From positions 1-43,662 of the IMG/VR virus record IMGVR_UViG_3300035130_000092: a DNA stretch of 43,662 bases. One strand, 5' to 3'. A program made the position numbers and the translations under genes. The notes under the pieces were generated by a model. It made no database searches and had not been told where the DNA came from. It saw nothing but the letters and a program-made list of their open reading frames with translations. This stretch comes from a virus. Positions 18,615 to 26,765 of this stretch are shown here, piece after piece (positions within the stretch are counted from its first letter, which is position 1; each line of letters opens with the position of its first letter).

Positions 18615-19107
18615 GCCGGGACCGCCTCCGACTCCAACGCCGCTGTTGAAGCTCCATGGATCCTGGAGGGCGAAGACGCGCACCGGGGAGCCCACGCCTC
18701 CGGGCGCAGATAGCGGCCAGCCTCGGCGCCCCTCATACCTCACCCCGATGGGGCACGCGCGGAGGTGCTGGAACTACCTCGCGCCGCGCCTGGCGCGGAT
18801 GGGTACGCTCACGACCGTCGACCGTGCCGCGCTCGAGGTGTACTGCGTGACCTACCAACGATGGCGCGACACCGTGGAGTCGATCAACAAGCACGGGGCC
18901 GTTCTGCCGACGCACGACAAGGATGGTAAGCTGACGGGATACGCGGAGCGGCCGGAAGTTCCGCGGGAGATGAAGCTCGCGGATCTGCTGCGCAAGCTCG
19001 GTCGCGACCTCGGCATCACCGCCTCCGCCCGCGCCGGCCTCGCCACAGTCGCGGGCCCCGCGGGTCCGAAGACCGCGGAGGACAAGCTTAACGAGAAGTT
19101 CGGATAG
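18607..19107 (+). CDS. terS: Terminase small subunit, P27 family
   Basis: A 166-residue protein. The start ATG 18607 lies in the end of the methyltransferase gene. The pattern is a Pro-rich N terminus (KPGPPPTPTPLLKLHGSWR), then a central helix set (HARRCWNYLAPRLARMGTL, DRAALEVYCVTYQRWRDT) and the C-terminal LLRKLGRDLGITASARAGL, which is typical of P27-type small terminases. The subunit recognises phage DNA and brings it to the motor. It lies ahead of the large subunit with one small gene between. Confidence 0.88.
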   Translation: MAKPGPPPTPTPLLKLHGSWRAKTRTGEPTPPGADSGQPRRPSYLTPMGHARRCWNYLAPRLARMGTLTTVDRAALEVYCVTYQRWRDTVESINKHGAVLPTHDKDGKLTGYAERPEVPREMKLADLLRKLGRDLGITASARAGLATVAGPAGPKTAEDKLNEKFG

Positions 19108-19114
19108 GAGAGCC

Positions 19115-19366
19115 ATGAGCAGCCGCCGCGTGAAGAGACGTAGCTTCGGGTTGCAAGACTCGTTCACGCTCGATGCCTCATCCTCTGGCTATTTCGTCTT
19201 CCCGCACACGGAAGGGAAGGCCACGACTACGGACGTGTCCGTCTACTTGCTTGCCAACGGTCGCAACGAATGGATCATAGAATGGGACGAGATCGCGGGG
19301 TGGCCGCGGCTCGTCGAGTGGGTGCGCGCCGCACTAACATGGATTGCGCGGCGCCTCCGGAGTTAG
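19115..19366 (+). CDS. Small hypothetical protein between terminase genes
   Basis: An 83-residue protein from ATG 19115 after TAGGAGAG. The N-terminal part (SFGLQDSFTLDASSSGYFVF) is strand-rich, and the C-terminal part is an amphipathic, Trp-containing helix (WPRLVEWVRAALTWIARRL). I do not recognise a family. The break in the packaging operon here is followed by a non-coding gap. Confidence 0.66.
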   Translation: MSSRRVKRRSFGLQDSFTLDASSSGYFVFPHTEGKATTTDVSVYLLANGRNEWIIEWDEIAGWPRLVEWVRAALTWIARRLRS

Positions 19367-19586
19367 CTGTACTGAGCCGGTATACACTGATAGGGTCGCA
19401 GATGCGGCGAGTCATGACCCCCGGGGAAGCTCCGTGCAGTGTCCCTGGGCAACTATCCGGTGCTGAGATGCCGCAGCATAACCGGACAGACAAGGATCTG
19501 AGCACGGGCCGCGCGACCCGCTAACGATGACGGGCCCCGCCGGCGGTGACCGGCATCCCCCGGCGGGGCAACAGATTGGAGCCGCA
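19367..19586. other. Gap before terminase large subunit
   Basis: 220 bases without a convincing gene. A 40-codon frame (19402-19524, plus strand) exists but has only a weak AGGG site and low-complexity residues. GGTATAC at 19379 resembles the GGTATA half-site of the control region. No clear promoter or terminator was seen. Confidence 0.5.
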
Positions 19587-21416
19587 ATGCCGACCAAGAC
19601 GAAGGCCCCGAAGAAGAAGGCGAAGAAGAAAAGCGGCCGACGTCCGCGTCTCGACAAGTGGGGCGTCCCCGCGGCCCACCGCAAACTCCTGATGCTCATC
19701 CCCGGATACGATCCCTTCCGCGACGCGCGCGGCTACCACTACGACGCGGAGCTCGCGCAGAAGGCCGTCGATTTCTTCGAGGAGGTCCTCACGCACCAGA
19801 AGGGCAGGTGGGCGCCCGGACCCATCAAACTTGAGAAGTGGCAGAAGGCCATTCTCATGAACCTCTGGGGATGGCGCACGCCCGAGGGCAAGCGGCGCTT
19901 CCGGCGGCTATTCCTGTATGTCCCGAAAAAGAACTCGAAGTCAACGATGGGCTCAGGCCTGGCGCTGCTTCTCCTGCGGACGGACCACGAACCGGGCGCG
20001 CGCATCGTGGGATGCGCCCACGCGAAAGCGCAGGCCGGATACATCTTCGAGGACGCGGTGGGGATGGTCCGCAACTCGAAGTGGCTCTCCCAGAGCCTCA
20101 AGGTCTTCGGGGTGCGCGGCGGCTCAGTCGAGCGCATGATCGCATTCGATGACGAGATGTCGAACTACCGCGTGAGCGCCTCGAACCCCGCGACGTTCGA
20201 CGGCGCGAACATCCATGCCGCGATCGTGGACGAGCTGCACCGCTTCGACGACACCGAGTTCATCGATCTCGTGGAGCAGTCAACGACCGCGCGCGACAAC
20301 TGGCTGATCGTGTACGCGACGACCGCGGACAGCGCGCGCAAGGAATCGGCCTGCAACATGAAGCTCGCGAAGGCACGCAACGTCCGCGACGGCATCGACC
20401 GCGACGCGCGCTTCCTCCCCGCGATCTGGGAGACGACCTCGGAGGACGACTGGCAAGACCCGAAGGTCTGGAAACGCGTGAACCCAAACTGGGGGATCTC
20501 GGTCGACCCCGAGGAGTTCCGCCAGGCGTTCGAGGAGGCGAAGAAGTTTCCGTCGAAGCAGGCGGCGTTCAAGCGGCTGCGACTAAACATGGTCACCGAC
20601 GCCGCGAAAGTCTGGATCCCCTCGGAGGCGTGGATCAAGTGCGGGCCCGCCGTCGACCCGGCCGACCCCTACATCCTGCGAGCAACGAAGCGCGACGAAA
20701 TGCTTGCTGGTCTCGCCGGCACAGAGTGCGTGGCCGGGCTCGACGTGAGCGTGAAGAATGACCTGACCGCTTTGACTCTGCTCTTCTGGCGCATCATGGA
20801 AGAGGCCGGCCACACGTCGCGCCTCTTCCGGAGTCTCCACTGGTTTTGGTGTCCGCGCGAGCGCGCCGAGGAACGTTCGAAACGCGATGAAGTGCCCTAC
20901 ACCGCGTGGGGGGAGGCCGGGTGGATCGATCTCACGCCCGGCGACATCATCGACCACGGGCGCATCGAGAGTACGATCGTGGATCTCTCCCGCATCGTGC
21001 GCATCCAGCGTATCGGGGTCGACCCCGCGTACAGCGCGTGGGTCGTGCAGCGGCTGCAGGACGCGCGGGGCTTCCACGTCGAGCTCGTGAGGCAGGGCTG
21101 GCAGACGCTTTCCGACCCCTGCAAGGAGTTTGAGGCCGCGGTCATGGCCGGGACGTGGAGCCACGACGGTTCGCCGGTCATGGGCTGGAATGTCCGCAAC
21201 TGCGTGGCGTGGCGCGACAAGGCCGACAACATCACGCCCGACAAGAAGGCTTCGAACGAACGGATCGACGGCGTATCCGCGACGGTCACCGCCCTCGCGC
21301 TCGCGATCTCGCAAGCCCCCCCGGACCGGGGGAGCCCCTGGAGCGACGATGAGAAAGATTCGCCTTGGTTGGATGGCCTCCCCGCCGGCGGGGACGGCCC
21401 GTGGCTCGAGAACTGA
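19587..21416 (+). CDS. terL: Terminase large subunit
   Basis: A 609-residue packaging motor. I chose ATG 19587 behind TTGGAG; the basic N terminus (KTKAPKKKAKKKSGRRPR) follows. The ATPase domain shows Walker A FLYVPKKNSKSTMGSG (about residues 109-123), Walker B HAAIVDELHRF (about 210-220) and a coupling motif (VYATTADSARKES). The C-terminal nuclease has GLDVSVKND (about 382-390), RIGVDPAYSAW (about 474-484) and a final Asp in RIDGVSATVTAL (about 560), the usual metal-binding acids. Length and motifs fit the HK97-like TerL group. It cuts concatemeric DNA and pumps it into the prohead. Confidence 0.95.
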   Translation: MPTKTKAPKKKAKKKSGRRPRLDKWGVPAAHRKLLMLIPGYDPFRDARGYHYDAELAQKAVDFFEEVLTHQKGRWAPGPIKLEKWQKAILMNLWGWRTPEGKRRFRRLFLYVPKKNSKSTMGSGLALLLLRTDHEPGARIVGCAHAKAQAGYIFEDAVGMVRNSKWLSQSLKVFGVRGGSVERMIAFDDEMSNYRVSASNPATFDGANIHAAIVDELHRFDDTEFIDLVEQSTTARDNWLIVYATTADSARKESACNMKLAKARNVRDGIDRDARFLPAIWETTSEDDWQDPKVWKRVNPNWGISVDPEEFRQAFEEAKKFPSKQAAFKRLRLNMVTDAAKVWIPSEAWIKCGPAVDPADPYILRATKRDEMLAGLAGTECVAGLDVSVKNDLTALTLLFWRIMEEAGHTSRLFRSLHWFWCPRERAEERSKRDEVPYTAWGEAGWIDLTPGDIIDHGRIESTIVDLSRIVRIQRIGVDPAYSAWVVQRLQDARGFHVELVRQGWQTLSDPCKEFEAAVMAGTWSHDGSPVMGWNVRNCVAWRDKADNITPDKKASNERIDGVSATVTALALAISQAPPDRGSPWSDDEKDSPWLDGLPAGGDGPWLEN

Positions 21417-21427
21417 CAGGAGATGCC

Positions 21428-21649
21428 ATGACGACGCCAGCAAAGTTGTTGAAGCAGTGTCGAGACAAACTCGCGGAGACACAGAGGATCCTGAGCGTCC
21501 TCGAGGAGACGGTCGCCGAGATCGACTACCGGGAGGCCGCTCTGCCCGCGAAGCGTCCCGCCGAGGTCGCACCCGTGAAAGCTGTCGCGGAGGCCGCGCC
21601 GGTAGTGCCTCCCGTCTTGTCACCGCCGGACGCCCCGGATCTCCCCTGA
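21428..21649 (+). CDS. Small helical protein
   Basis: A 73-residue protein from ATG 21428 with CAGGAG upstream. Residues 5-35 form a coil (KLLKQCRDKLAETQRILSVL) and the rest is a Pro/Ala/Val-rich tail. It lies between terminase and a small membrane protein, where HK97-like phages often carry short genes of unknown role. No family assigned. Confidence 0.62.
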   Translation: MTTPAKLLKQCRDKLAETQRILSVLEETVAEIDYREAALPAKRPAEVAPVKAVAEAAPVVPPVLSPPDAPDLP

Positions 21650-21650
21650 G

Positions 21651-21896
21651 ATGGGTGAGCCTCAGGTCGCACCACCCTCGTGGGACATAGAGGCGCGACA
21701 GCGCTGGGAGGCGGACCGCCGCCGCGCAGTCGTCTCACGTCTCATGTGGCTCGCGGGAATCTGTGGGATCTGTGCAGGCGTGGGGTTGCGCGCGGGCTGG
21801 GACTGTGCTCTGATCGCCGGCGGTAGCCTGGTCTGGGGAGAGTATTTCGTCGGGGGGATACTCGAGCTCGTCACGAGCCGGAGAGGTGCGGGATGA
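21651..21896 (+). CDS. Small membrane protein upstream of portal
   Basis: An 81-residue protein. After a polar N-terminal 30 residues (with Trp and Arg) come two hydrophobic stretches, LMWLAGICGICAGVGLRAGW and CALIAGGSLVWGEYFVGGIL, that could form a helical hairpin in the membrane. The stop overlaps the portal start (ATGA). Proteins of this type just before portal are common and unnamed; a holin is conceivable from shape, but the position is not typical of one. Confidence 0.65.
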   Translation: MGEPQVAPPSWDIEARQRWEADRRRAVVSRLMWLAGICGICAGVGLRAGWDCALIAGGSLVWGEYFVGGILELVTSRRGAG

Positions 21897-23560
21897 TCCT
21901 CGGAATGCTCGCCGCGGATAGCCGGCGGTGGTTGCGCGCGGGAAATCCCGCGATCTGGGACTGGAACGGGTGGGGCTACGGGTCGCTCGGGCAAGTCTCC
22001 TCCTCCGGCGAGACGGTCTCGCCCAAAACCGCGAAAGCGCTCTCCGCGGTCTACGCCTGCATCGACATCATCTCCACCGACACCTCTGTCTACCCCGTGG
22101 ACATCATGCGCAGGGTCGATCCCGAGCGGAGCGTGAAGGCGAACGCCGACTTCCCCGGGATCTACACGATGCTGAACGGCTCGGCCAACAACGCGGTCCT
22201 CGCGATCAACGTCCGGAAGTTCGTGATGGCCCAGTGCCTCGGCTGGGGCAACGGGATAGGGGAACTGCAGCGCAACGGGTATGGCGACGCGATCATGATG
22301 CACGGCCTTGAGACCGACCGGCTGAGACCGGCCTACAACGAGGAGCTCGGGGAACTCGACTGGCACTACACGGGGAGGGACAACAAGGTCCGCCGGATCC
22401 GGGGCGCGGACGTTGTCCATTTCATGGGCCCCTCCGACAACGGCGTCACCGGCTCGTCTGTTCTCCGCTATGCTGCGGAGGCGGTCGGCTCGGGCCTCGC
22501 CCAGCAGAAGTACACCGCGAGTTTCTACAAGAACGGGGCGTCGCCCTCGGGCACACTGCAATACGCGCAGAAGATCTCGAAGGAAGCTGCGGAGGAGATC
22601 GTGCGCGACTGGGATGCGCAGCACGCAGTGGGCGCGGCCGGGATGCACAAGACCGCGTTTCTTCCCCACGGCATCGAGTGGAAGGCGACCGCGATCTCCC
22701 CGAAAGACGCGGAACTCGTAAACTCAAAGAAGTTCGGCATCGAGGAGATCTGCCGGTTCTACCGCGTCCACCCGGACAAGGTCATGTCACGCGGTCAGGC
22801 GAAGGGATGGGGCACGACCGAGGCCTACAACAAGACGCACCACATCGAGTGCCTCATGCCCTGGCTCGAGCGCGCGGAGGCGGAGTACGACCGGAAGTTG
22901 CTGCCGGCGGGCGGCGAGTACTACACGCAGCACAACTACGACCGGCTCCTCGAGCCTGACGCGGTCGCGCGCTCGGACCGGTACACGAAGCTCCTATCCG
23001 TTGGAGGTATCCGCCCGAACGAGATACGCGCGCGCGAAGGGCTTAACCCCGATCCGGATCCGGCGGCCGATAAGTTGTACATCATGGCGAACGTTCGCCC
23101 ACTCGACCAAGCCGGCAAAGAACCCGCGGACAACCAGCAACAGCCGGCGCTTCCCGTTCCGCCCCCGCCTCCCAAGAAAGACGAGGACGAGGACGACGAA
23201 GAGCAGGCGCGGCATGTCGCATTCGTCAGTCGCACGGTGGAACGCTCGGCCCGGAAGCTCCTGCGCATCGAGGGCGACCGCATGAGTTCGATGTGCGGCC
23301 GCAACGTCCCGGCCTCGGACCTCGACGCGTTCGCGATGCGGCATGCGGGTCACATGGCCCGCGAATTTGCGGAGATCTTTGAGGCTCAGGCCGAGGAGTT
23401 TCTGCCGTGGTGCGTCGGCACCGCCCTCGCGGGAGCCGTCGTGTATCAAGGTGCGCGTGAGCGCGCGGAGGAGACTGCGCAGGAACGCGAGGAGCGCCTC
23501 CCCCCCGTGTGGGCGCGGCAGCTTGTGGCGTTGGCATCGACGATCGGAGACGACCAATGA
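21893..23560 (+). CDS. Portal protein (HK97-type)
   Basis: A 555-residue portal that forms the dodecameric channel through which DNA enters the head. Typical stretches: KTAKALSAVYACIDIISTD near the N terminus, VHFMGPSDNGVTGSSVLRYA, KYTASFYKNGASPSGTLQYA, then the wing/stem ISPKDAELVNSKKFGIEEIC, and RFYRVHPDKVMSRGQ before the clip. Residues 410-440 are Pro/Asp/Glu-rich and are followed by a 120-residue helical extension, longer than the HK97 portal (about 420 residues). The extension may contact the protease or scaffold. It overlaps both neighbours by ATGA. Confidence 0.95.
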   Translation: MILGMLAADSRRWLRAGNPAIWDWNGWGYGSLGQVSSSGETVSPKTAKALSAVYACIDIISTDTSVYPVDIMRRVDPERSVKANADFPGIYTMLNGSANNAVLAINVRKFVMAQCLGWGNGIGELQRNGYGDAIMMHGLETDRLRPAYNEELGELDWHYTGRDNKVRRIRGADVVHFMGPSDNGVTGSSVLRYAAEAVGSGLAQQKYTASFYKNGASPSGTLQYAQKISKEAAEEIVRDWDAQHAVGAAGMHKTAFLPHGIEWKATAISPKDAELVNSKKFGIEEICRFYRVHPDKVMSRGQAKGWGTTEAYNKTHHIECLMPWLERAEAEYDRKLLPAGGEYYTQHNYDRLLEPDAVARSDRYTKLLSVGGIRPNEIRAREGLNPDPDPAADKLYIMANVRPLDQAGKEPADNQQQPALPVPPPPPKKDEDEDDEEQARHVAFVSRTVERSARKLLRIEGDRMSSMCGRNVPASDLDAFAMRHAGHMAREFAEIFEAQAEEFLPWCVGTALAGAVVYQGARERAEETAQEREERLPPVWARQLVALASTIGDDQ

Positions 23561-24486
23561 TTCTCAGGGAGTTCGGCAAGTACCTGGCGATGGAATCGGG
23601 AGCACTCGACCGGTGGTTCGCGCAGGGCGCGGAGATCGAGGTCGACAGCGCGGATCTCGTGGACTGGGAGGCCTCCGACACGAACGCAATCTACGCGGGC
23701 CCGGTTGGCGACGCGATCAAGCGAGGTGCCCAGATCTCTTTGCCGGCGCGCGGGGTCGCGGCGGTCCCGATCATGGGTATGCTCAACAAGCGCTTCAGCT
23801 ATGGGTCGTTCATGTCCTCGTATATCAACATCGCGTTCGCGGTGACGGCCGCTGCCCGCGACCAGAAGATCAGCACGATTCTGCTGAAGATCGACTCGCC
23901 CGGCGGATACGTGCACGGGATGGCCGACGCCTCCGACGCGATCGCGCGCGCGCGGGCGGTGAAGCCCGTGGTCGCGCAGATCGACGACATGGGTGCCTCT
24001 GCCGCCTATGATCTCGCCTCGCAGGCGAGCATGGTCTACGCGAACCGATCGGCAATGGTCGGGTCGATCGGGACGCTCGGCGTGATCTACGACGTTTCGA
24101 AAATGCTCGCAAACATCGGGGTCAAGGCCGAAGTCTTCTCGACCGGCCGGTACAAGTGGACGGGCGTCGAGGGCACGAGTCTCACGGACGAACAGCGGGA
24201 GTACGTGCAGTCCGAGGTCGACCGCATGGGCGATGACTTCGTGGCGGACGTGGCGCGCGGGCGGCGCCGGTCGGTGGAAGACGTCGCGAAGCTCGCGACG
24301 GGGCGGACCTGGTTCGCGGACGAGGCGAAAAAACTCGGACTTATCGACGAGGTCCGCTCCTACGAGTCGACGGTGACCGAGCTCGGTTCAAACGTCACGG
24401 CCGCGGCGGCTCGCGCGGAACGCAACCGCCGGTTGCAGCTCGAGGCCGCGCGACTCGCTCAGCGAAAATCCGCACAAAGGGCTTGA
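23557..24486 (+). CDS. S49/SppA-type prohead protease
   Basis: A 309-residue protein from ATG 23557 (ATGA overlap). The core has VPIMGMLNKRF, TILLKIDSPGGYVHGM and QIDDMGASAAYDLASQA, in which Ser of GAS is the likely nucleophile, followed by AMVGSIGTLGVI. Then comes GRYKWTG, whose Lys would be the base of a Ser-Lys dyad. This is the S49 (signal peptide peptidase A-like) type that replaces the U35 protease in many phages. The C-terminal helix (RAERNRRLQLEAARLAQRK) may act as a scaffold, since no separate scaffold gene is seen; the capsid protein has its own N-terminal delta-like coil. The -35 box of the next promoter overlaps the stop codon. Confidence 0.92.
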   Translation: MILREFGKYLAMESGALDRWFAQGAEIEVDSADLVDWEASDTNAIYAGPVGDAIKRGAQISLPARGVAAVPIMGMLNKRFSYGSFMSSYINIAFAVTAAARDQKISTILLKIDSPGGYVHGMADASDAIARARAVKPVVAQIDDMGASAAYDLASQASMVYANRSAMVGSIGTLGVIYDVSKMLANIGVKAEVFSTGRYKWTGVEGTSLTDEQREYVQSEVDRMGDDFVADVARGRRRSVEDVAKLATGRTWFADEAKKLGLIDEVRSYESTVTELGSNVTAAAARAERNRRLQLEAARLAQRKSAQRA

Positions 24487-24510
24487 CATCTCAAGTGCGG
24501 GCTGTATGAA
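24483..24510 (+). promoter_or_regulatory. Promoter upstream of the capsid gene
   Basis: TTGACA (24483-24488), 16-bp spacer, TATGAA (24505-24510). The -35 overlaps the stop of the protease gene and lies in a CTTGA/TCAAG inverted repeat (24482-24495) that could be an operator. Transcription would start near 24517. Confidence 0.65.
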
Positions 24511-24516
24511 ACAGGC

Positions 24517-24666
24517 GTAGACGTTGCTGGTTCGGGGCGCTGGGTCGCCCCTTGCTGGCGAGACAACTGCATATCGGGTAGCGGGCGGCTGCTGGGACAG
24601 GCGCGCGACACTCGGGGACGCAAACCGGCTCTACCGGTGCGTCAACGAATGTCGCGCGCTTTTTTA
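24517..24666 (+). ncRNA. Candidate small RNA or attenuator leader before the capsid gene
   Basis: About 150 bases bounded by the promoter at 24483-24510 and the intrinsic terminator at 24601-24666, with no gene inside. A GGGGCG/CGCCCC hairpin lies at 24534-24551. It could be released as a short RNA or act as an attenuated leader of the capsid mRNA. The rest of the gap to 24685 contains only the capsid ribosome binding site. Confidence 0.55.
24601..24666 (+). terminator. Intrinsic terminator upstream of the major capsid gene
   Basis: A perfect 10-bp GC-rich stem (24601-24610 with 24650-24659) encloses GACGC/GCGTC and ACCGG/CCGGT inner stems and is followed directly by TTTTTTAT (24660-24667). 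This is the clearest rho-independent terminator in the window, and it lies 19 bases before the capsid start codon. Confidence 0.85.
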
Positions 24667-24685
24667 TTTGCCCGGAGGAGGACAC

Positions 24686-26161
24686 ATGTTCATCGCAACC
24701 CTGGTCGGGATCAGCCTGGCGGCCCTCGCGTTCCTGATCGCGCTCAACGTCATCGAGGGCGCGGAGACAATGTCCTCGACCCAGCTCACCACGATCGCGG
24801 ATGGCAAGCGCAAGGAAGCCGTCGCGATCGAAGACAAGGCGAAGAAGGAACAACGCAAGCTCACCGACGAGGAGAACGCCGAGGTCGACCGGCTCTTCGC
24901 CGTTGCCGAGGAAGCGACCTCACTCGCTGCGGAGGCGAAGAAACGCGAGGACCGCGCCGCGAAGATCGAGGCCGCGCGCAAGGACCTGGCGAAGCCGAGA
25001 CAGCGCCCCTCGCAGAGCAACGCGAACGTCGTGGACGATCCCCCCGCCGATGGCAAGGAGCACGAATACGCGGCCTCGTCTGACATGCACGACAACCTCC
25101 TGGACGACCCGCGCCACGGATGGGAGACGTTCAACGATTTCGCGGCCGCGGTGAAGGCCGCGTTCCTCCAGCGCGGCGTCGACGAAAAACTCAAGATCGT
25201 AGCTGCGGCCGCAGGCAACACCGGACTCACCGGCGAGGACGGGGCGTTTCTCACGGCGCCGGAGTATTCCGACAAGGTGTACGAGCGCACGATCATGGCC
25301 CTCCAGATCCTCCAGGACTGCGACCGCATCACCCTCACCGGCCGCGCGAACCTGATCAACATCCCGTACTTCGTCGACCACGACCGTTCGAGCACGACCT
25401 ACCGTCACGCCGGAGTCGTCGCCTATCGGTTGGCCGAGGGCGACGACATCACGGTCTCAAAGCTCAAGACCGAGGCGCGCGAGATCCGGATGAATTCCGT
25501 AGGCGCGCTCTCGGCTGCCACTCAGGAGCTGCTCGAGGACACCACGAACTTCGGCGAGCGGCTCATGACGAAACAAGGGGAAGCGCTCGCGGAGATGATG
25601 GTCGAGGACGTCATGTTCGGCGACGGCGTGGGCAAGCCCCTGGGCGCATGGCACGCCTCGTCGGCGCGCGTGTCCTGCGACAAGGAGGACGACCAGGCAG
25701 CCGACTCGGTCACGCACCAGAACATCCTGGACATGATGGATTTGCTGTGGGCACCGTCAGAAAGCAGGGCCAAGTGGTACTACAACCGGCACCTGCGGTC
25801 GACATTGCGGGTTATGACGATTCCGGTCGGGACCGGCGGCGAAGTGTCGAAGCTCTTCGAGCGCGGTCGAGGCGGCCCCGACTACATCGACGGCCTGCCT
25901 GCGCAGAGTACGGACCACTGCGAGGCGCCCGGGGATGTCAACGACATCTGTCTGGGCGACATGAGTCAGTACGCGCTGGTGACAAAGGGGTCGATGAGCA
26001 CCGCGATGTCCATGCATCTGTACTTCGCGTCGCGCCAAAACGCGTTCCGCTCGGACATCCGGTACGGTGGCGCGCCGTTGTGGAAGCGGGCGGCGACTCC
26101 GCGTAAGGGGATCTCGGGGGTCACCGCGTCGCCGTGGGTCAACCTCGCGGAGAGAGCATAG
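24686..26161 (+). CDS. Major capsid protein (HK97 fold) with hydrophobic N terminus
   Basis: A 491-residue protein from ATG 24686, with a very strong GGAGGAGG. Residues 1-28 are hydrophobic (FIATLVGISLAALAFLIALN) like a membrane helix, unusual for a capsid protein. A second start at 24770 (MSSTQLTT, behind GCGGAG) would give 463 residues. Residues 30-140 are a charged coil like the HK97 delta domain. The rest matches the HK97 fold: NTGLTGEDGAFLTAPEYSDK, ALQILQDCDRITL, SVGALSAATQELLEDT, EMMVEDVMFGDGVGKPLG, then KWYYNRHLRSTLRVM and the C-terminal P/A-domain strands. It builds the icosahedral shell. Confidence 0.92.
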   Translation: MFIATLVGISLAALAFLIALNVIEGAETMSSTQLTTIADGKRKEAVAIEDKAKKEQRKLTDEENAEVDRLFAVAEEATSLAAEAKKREDRAAKIEAARKDLAKPRQRPSQSNANVVDDPPADGKEHEYAASSDMHDNLLDDPRHGWETFNDFAAAVKAAFLQRGVDEKLKIVAAAAGNTGLTGEDGAFLTAPEYSDKVYERTIMALQILQDCDRITLTGRANLINIPYFVDHDRSSTTYRHAGVVAYRLAEGDDITVSKLKTEAREIRMNSVGALSAATQELLEDTTNFGERLMTKQGEALAEMMVEDVMFGDGVGKPLGAWHASSARVSCDKEDDQAADSVTHQNILDMMDLLWAPSESRAKWYYNRHLRSTLRVMTIPVGTGGEVSKLFERGRGGPDYIDGLPAQSTDHCEAPGDVNDICLGDMSQYALVTKGSMSTAMSMHLYFASRQNAFRSDIRYGGAPLWKRAATPRKGISGVTASPWVNLAERA

Positions 26162-26197
26162 GCATAGCCGGCTAGCCACGAGCCAACGGAGGTTCCA

Positions 26198-26710
26198 ATG
26201 GGCAAGTCATTTCTCGAGACGCACCAGGTCCAGCTCGTGATGGCGCCGGTCGACGCGAACGACGGCGCGACCACCGGCGATTACTTCGACATGTCGAAGT
26301 GCTCGGAGTGCGAGATCGTCGTCGCCTTCGGGGACGGGACGGCCGGCAGCGACCTCGACATCGCGCTCTACCAGAGCGACGACAACGCGGGGACCACGAC
26401 TGCGGTGCTGAACTGCCTGGAGACGGGCAGGATCTACACGAAGTATGCCGCGACGTATGCGGCATACGCCGCGCTCACCGCGTGGACGCAGGTCACACAG
26501 GAAACCGCGGACGAGAAGCACGAGCCCGACGACAACGGGGAGGCCGTGGGCCTCATGTCGTACCGTGTCCTGGCCTCGGATCTCACGGACGGTTATCGCT
26601 ACATCCGGGCAGACCTCACCGACCCGGGTCAGGCGAAGATCGCAGCGGCGCTGTACATCGGGACGCTCTACGACCAGGGTGACCCCGCACTGACGCCGCA
26701 CTGTCTGTAG
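26198..26710 (+). CDS. Head-associated protein (possible decoration)
   Basis: A 170-residue protein from ATG 26198 with ACGGAGG upstream. It is strand-rich and regular (VQLVMAPVDANDGATTGDYF, then IVVAFGDGTAGSDLDIALYQ, and YRYIRADLTDPGQAKIAAAL). Phages often place proteins of this layout, about 150 residues of beta-sandwich, just after the major capsid gene, where they may decorate the head. The assignment rests on position and pattern; it has no catalytic motif. A GC hairpin follows at 26720-26738. Confidence 0.65.
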   Translation: MGKSFLETHQVQLVMAPVDANDGATTGDYFDMSKCSECEIVVAFGDGTAGSDLDIALYQSDDNAGTTTAVLNCLETGRIYTKYAATYAAYAALTAWTQVTQETADEKHEPDDNGEAVGLMSYRVLASDLTDGYRYIRADLTDPGQAKIAAALYIGTLYDQGDPALTPHCL

Positions 26711-26719
26711 GATGACGCG

Positions 26720-26738
26720 GGTCCCGGGTTCCGGGACC
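26720..26738. terminator. GC hairpin after the decoration-like gene
   Basis: GGTCCCGG (26720-26727) pairs perfectly with CCGGGACC (26731-26738) across a 3-nt loop. No T-run, so it may slow or process rather than end transcription. The same GGTCCCGG sequence occurs in the leader at 42303-42360. Confidence 0.5.
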
Positions 26739-26765
26739 TCGAGACGAGCGAGAGGGAGAAGCCAG

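Noticed and set aside
20583-21623. A 346-codon frame antisense to the terminase gene
   Set aside because: High GC keeps the antisense frame open; it has no start site and no family resemblance, and the terminase on the other strand is certain.
24517-24600. A tRNA in the gap before the capsid gene
   Set aside because: GGTTCGGGG recalls a T-arm, but no acceptor or anticodon stems fit around it.
24524-24685. In-frame extension of the capsid gene upstream of 24686
   Set aside because: It would read through the terminator hairpin and has no ribosome binding site; GGAGGAGG supports 24686.
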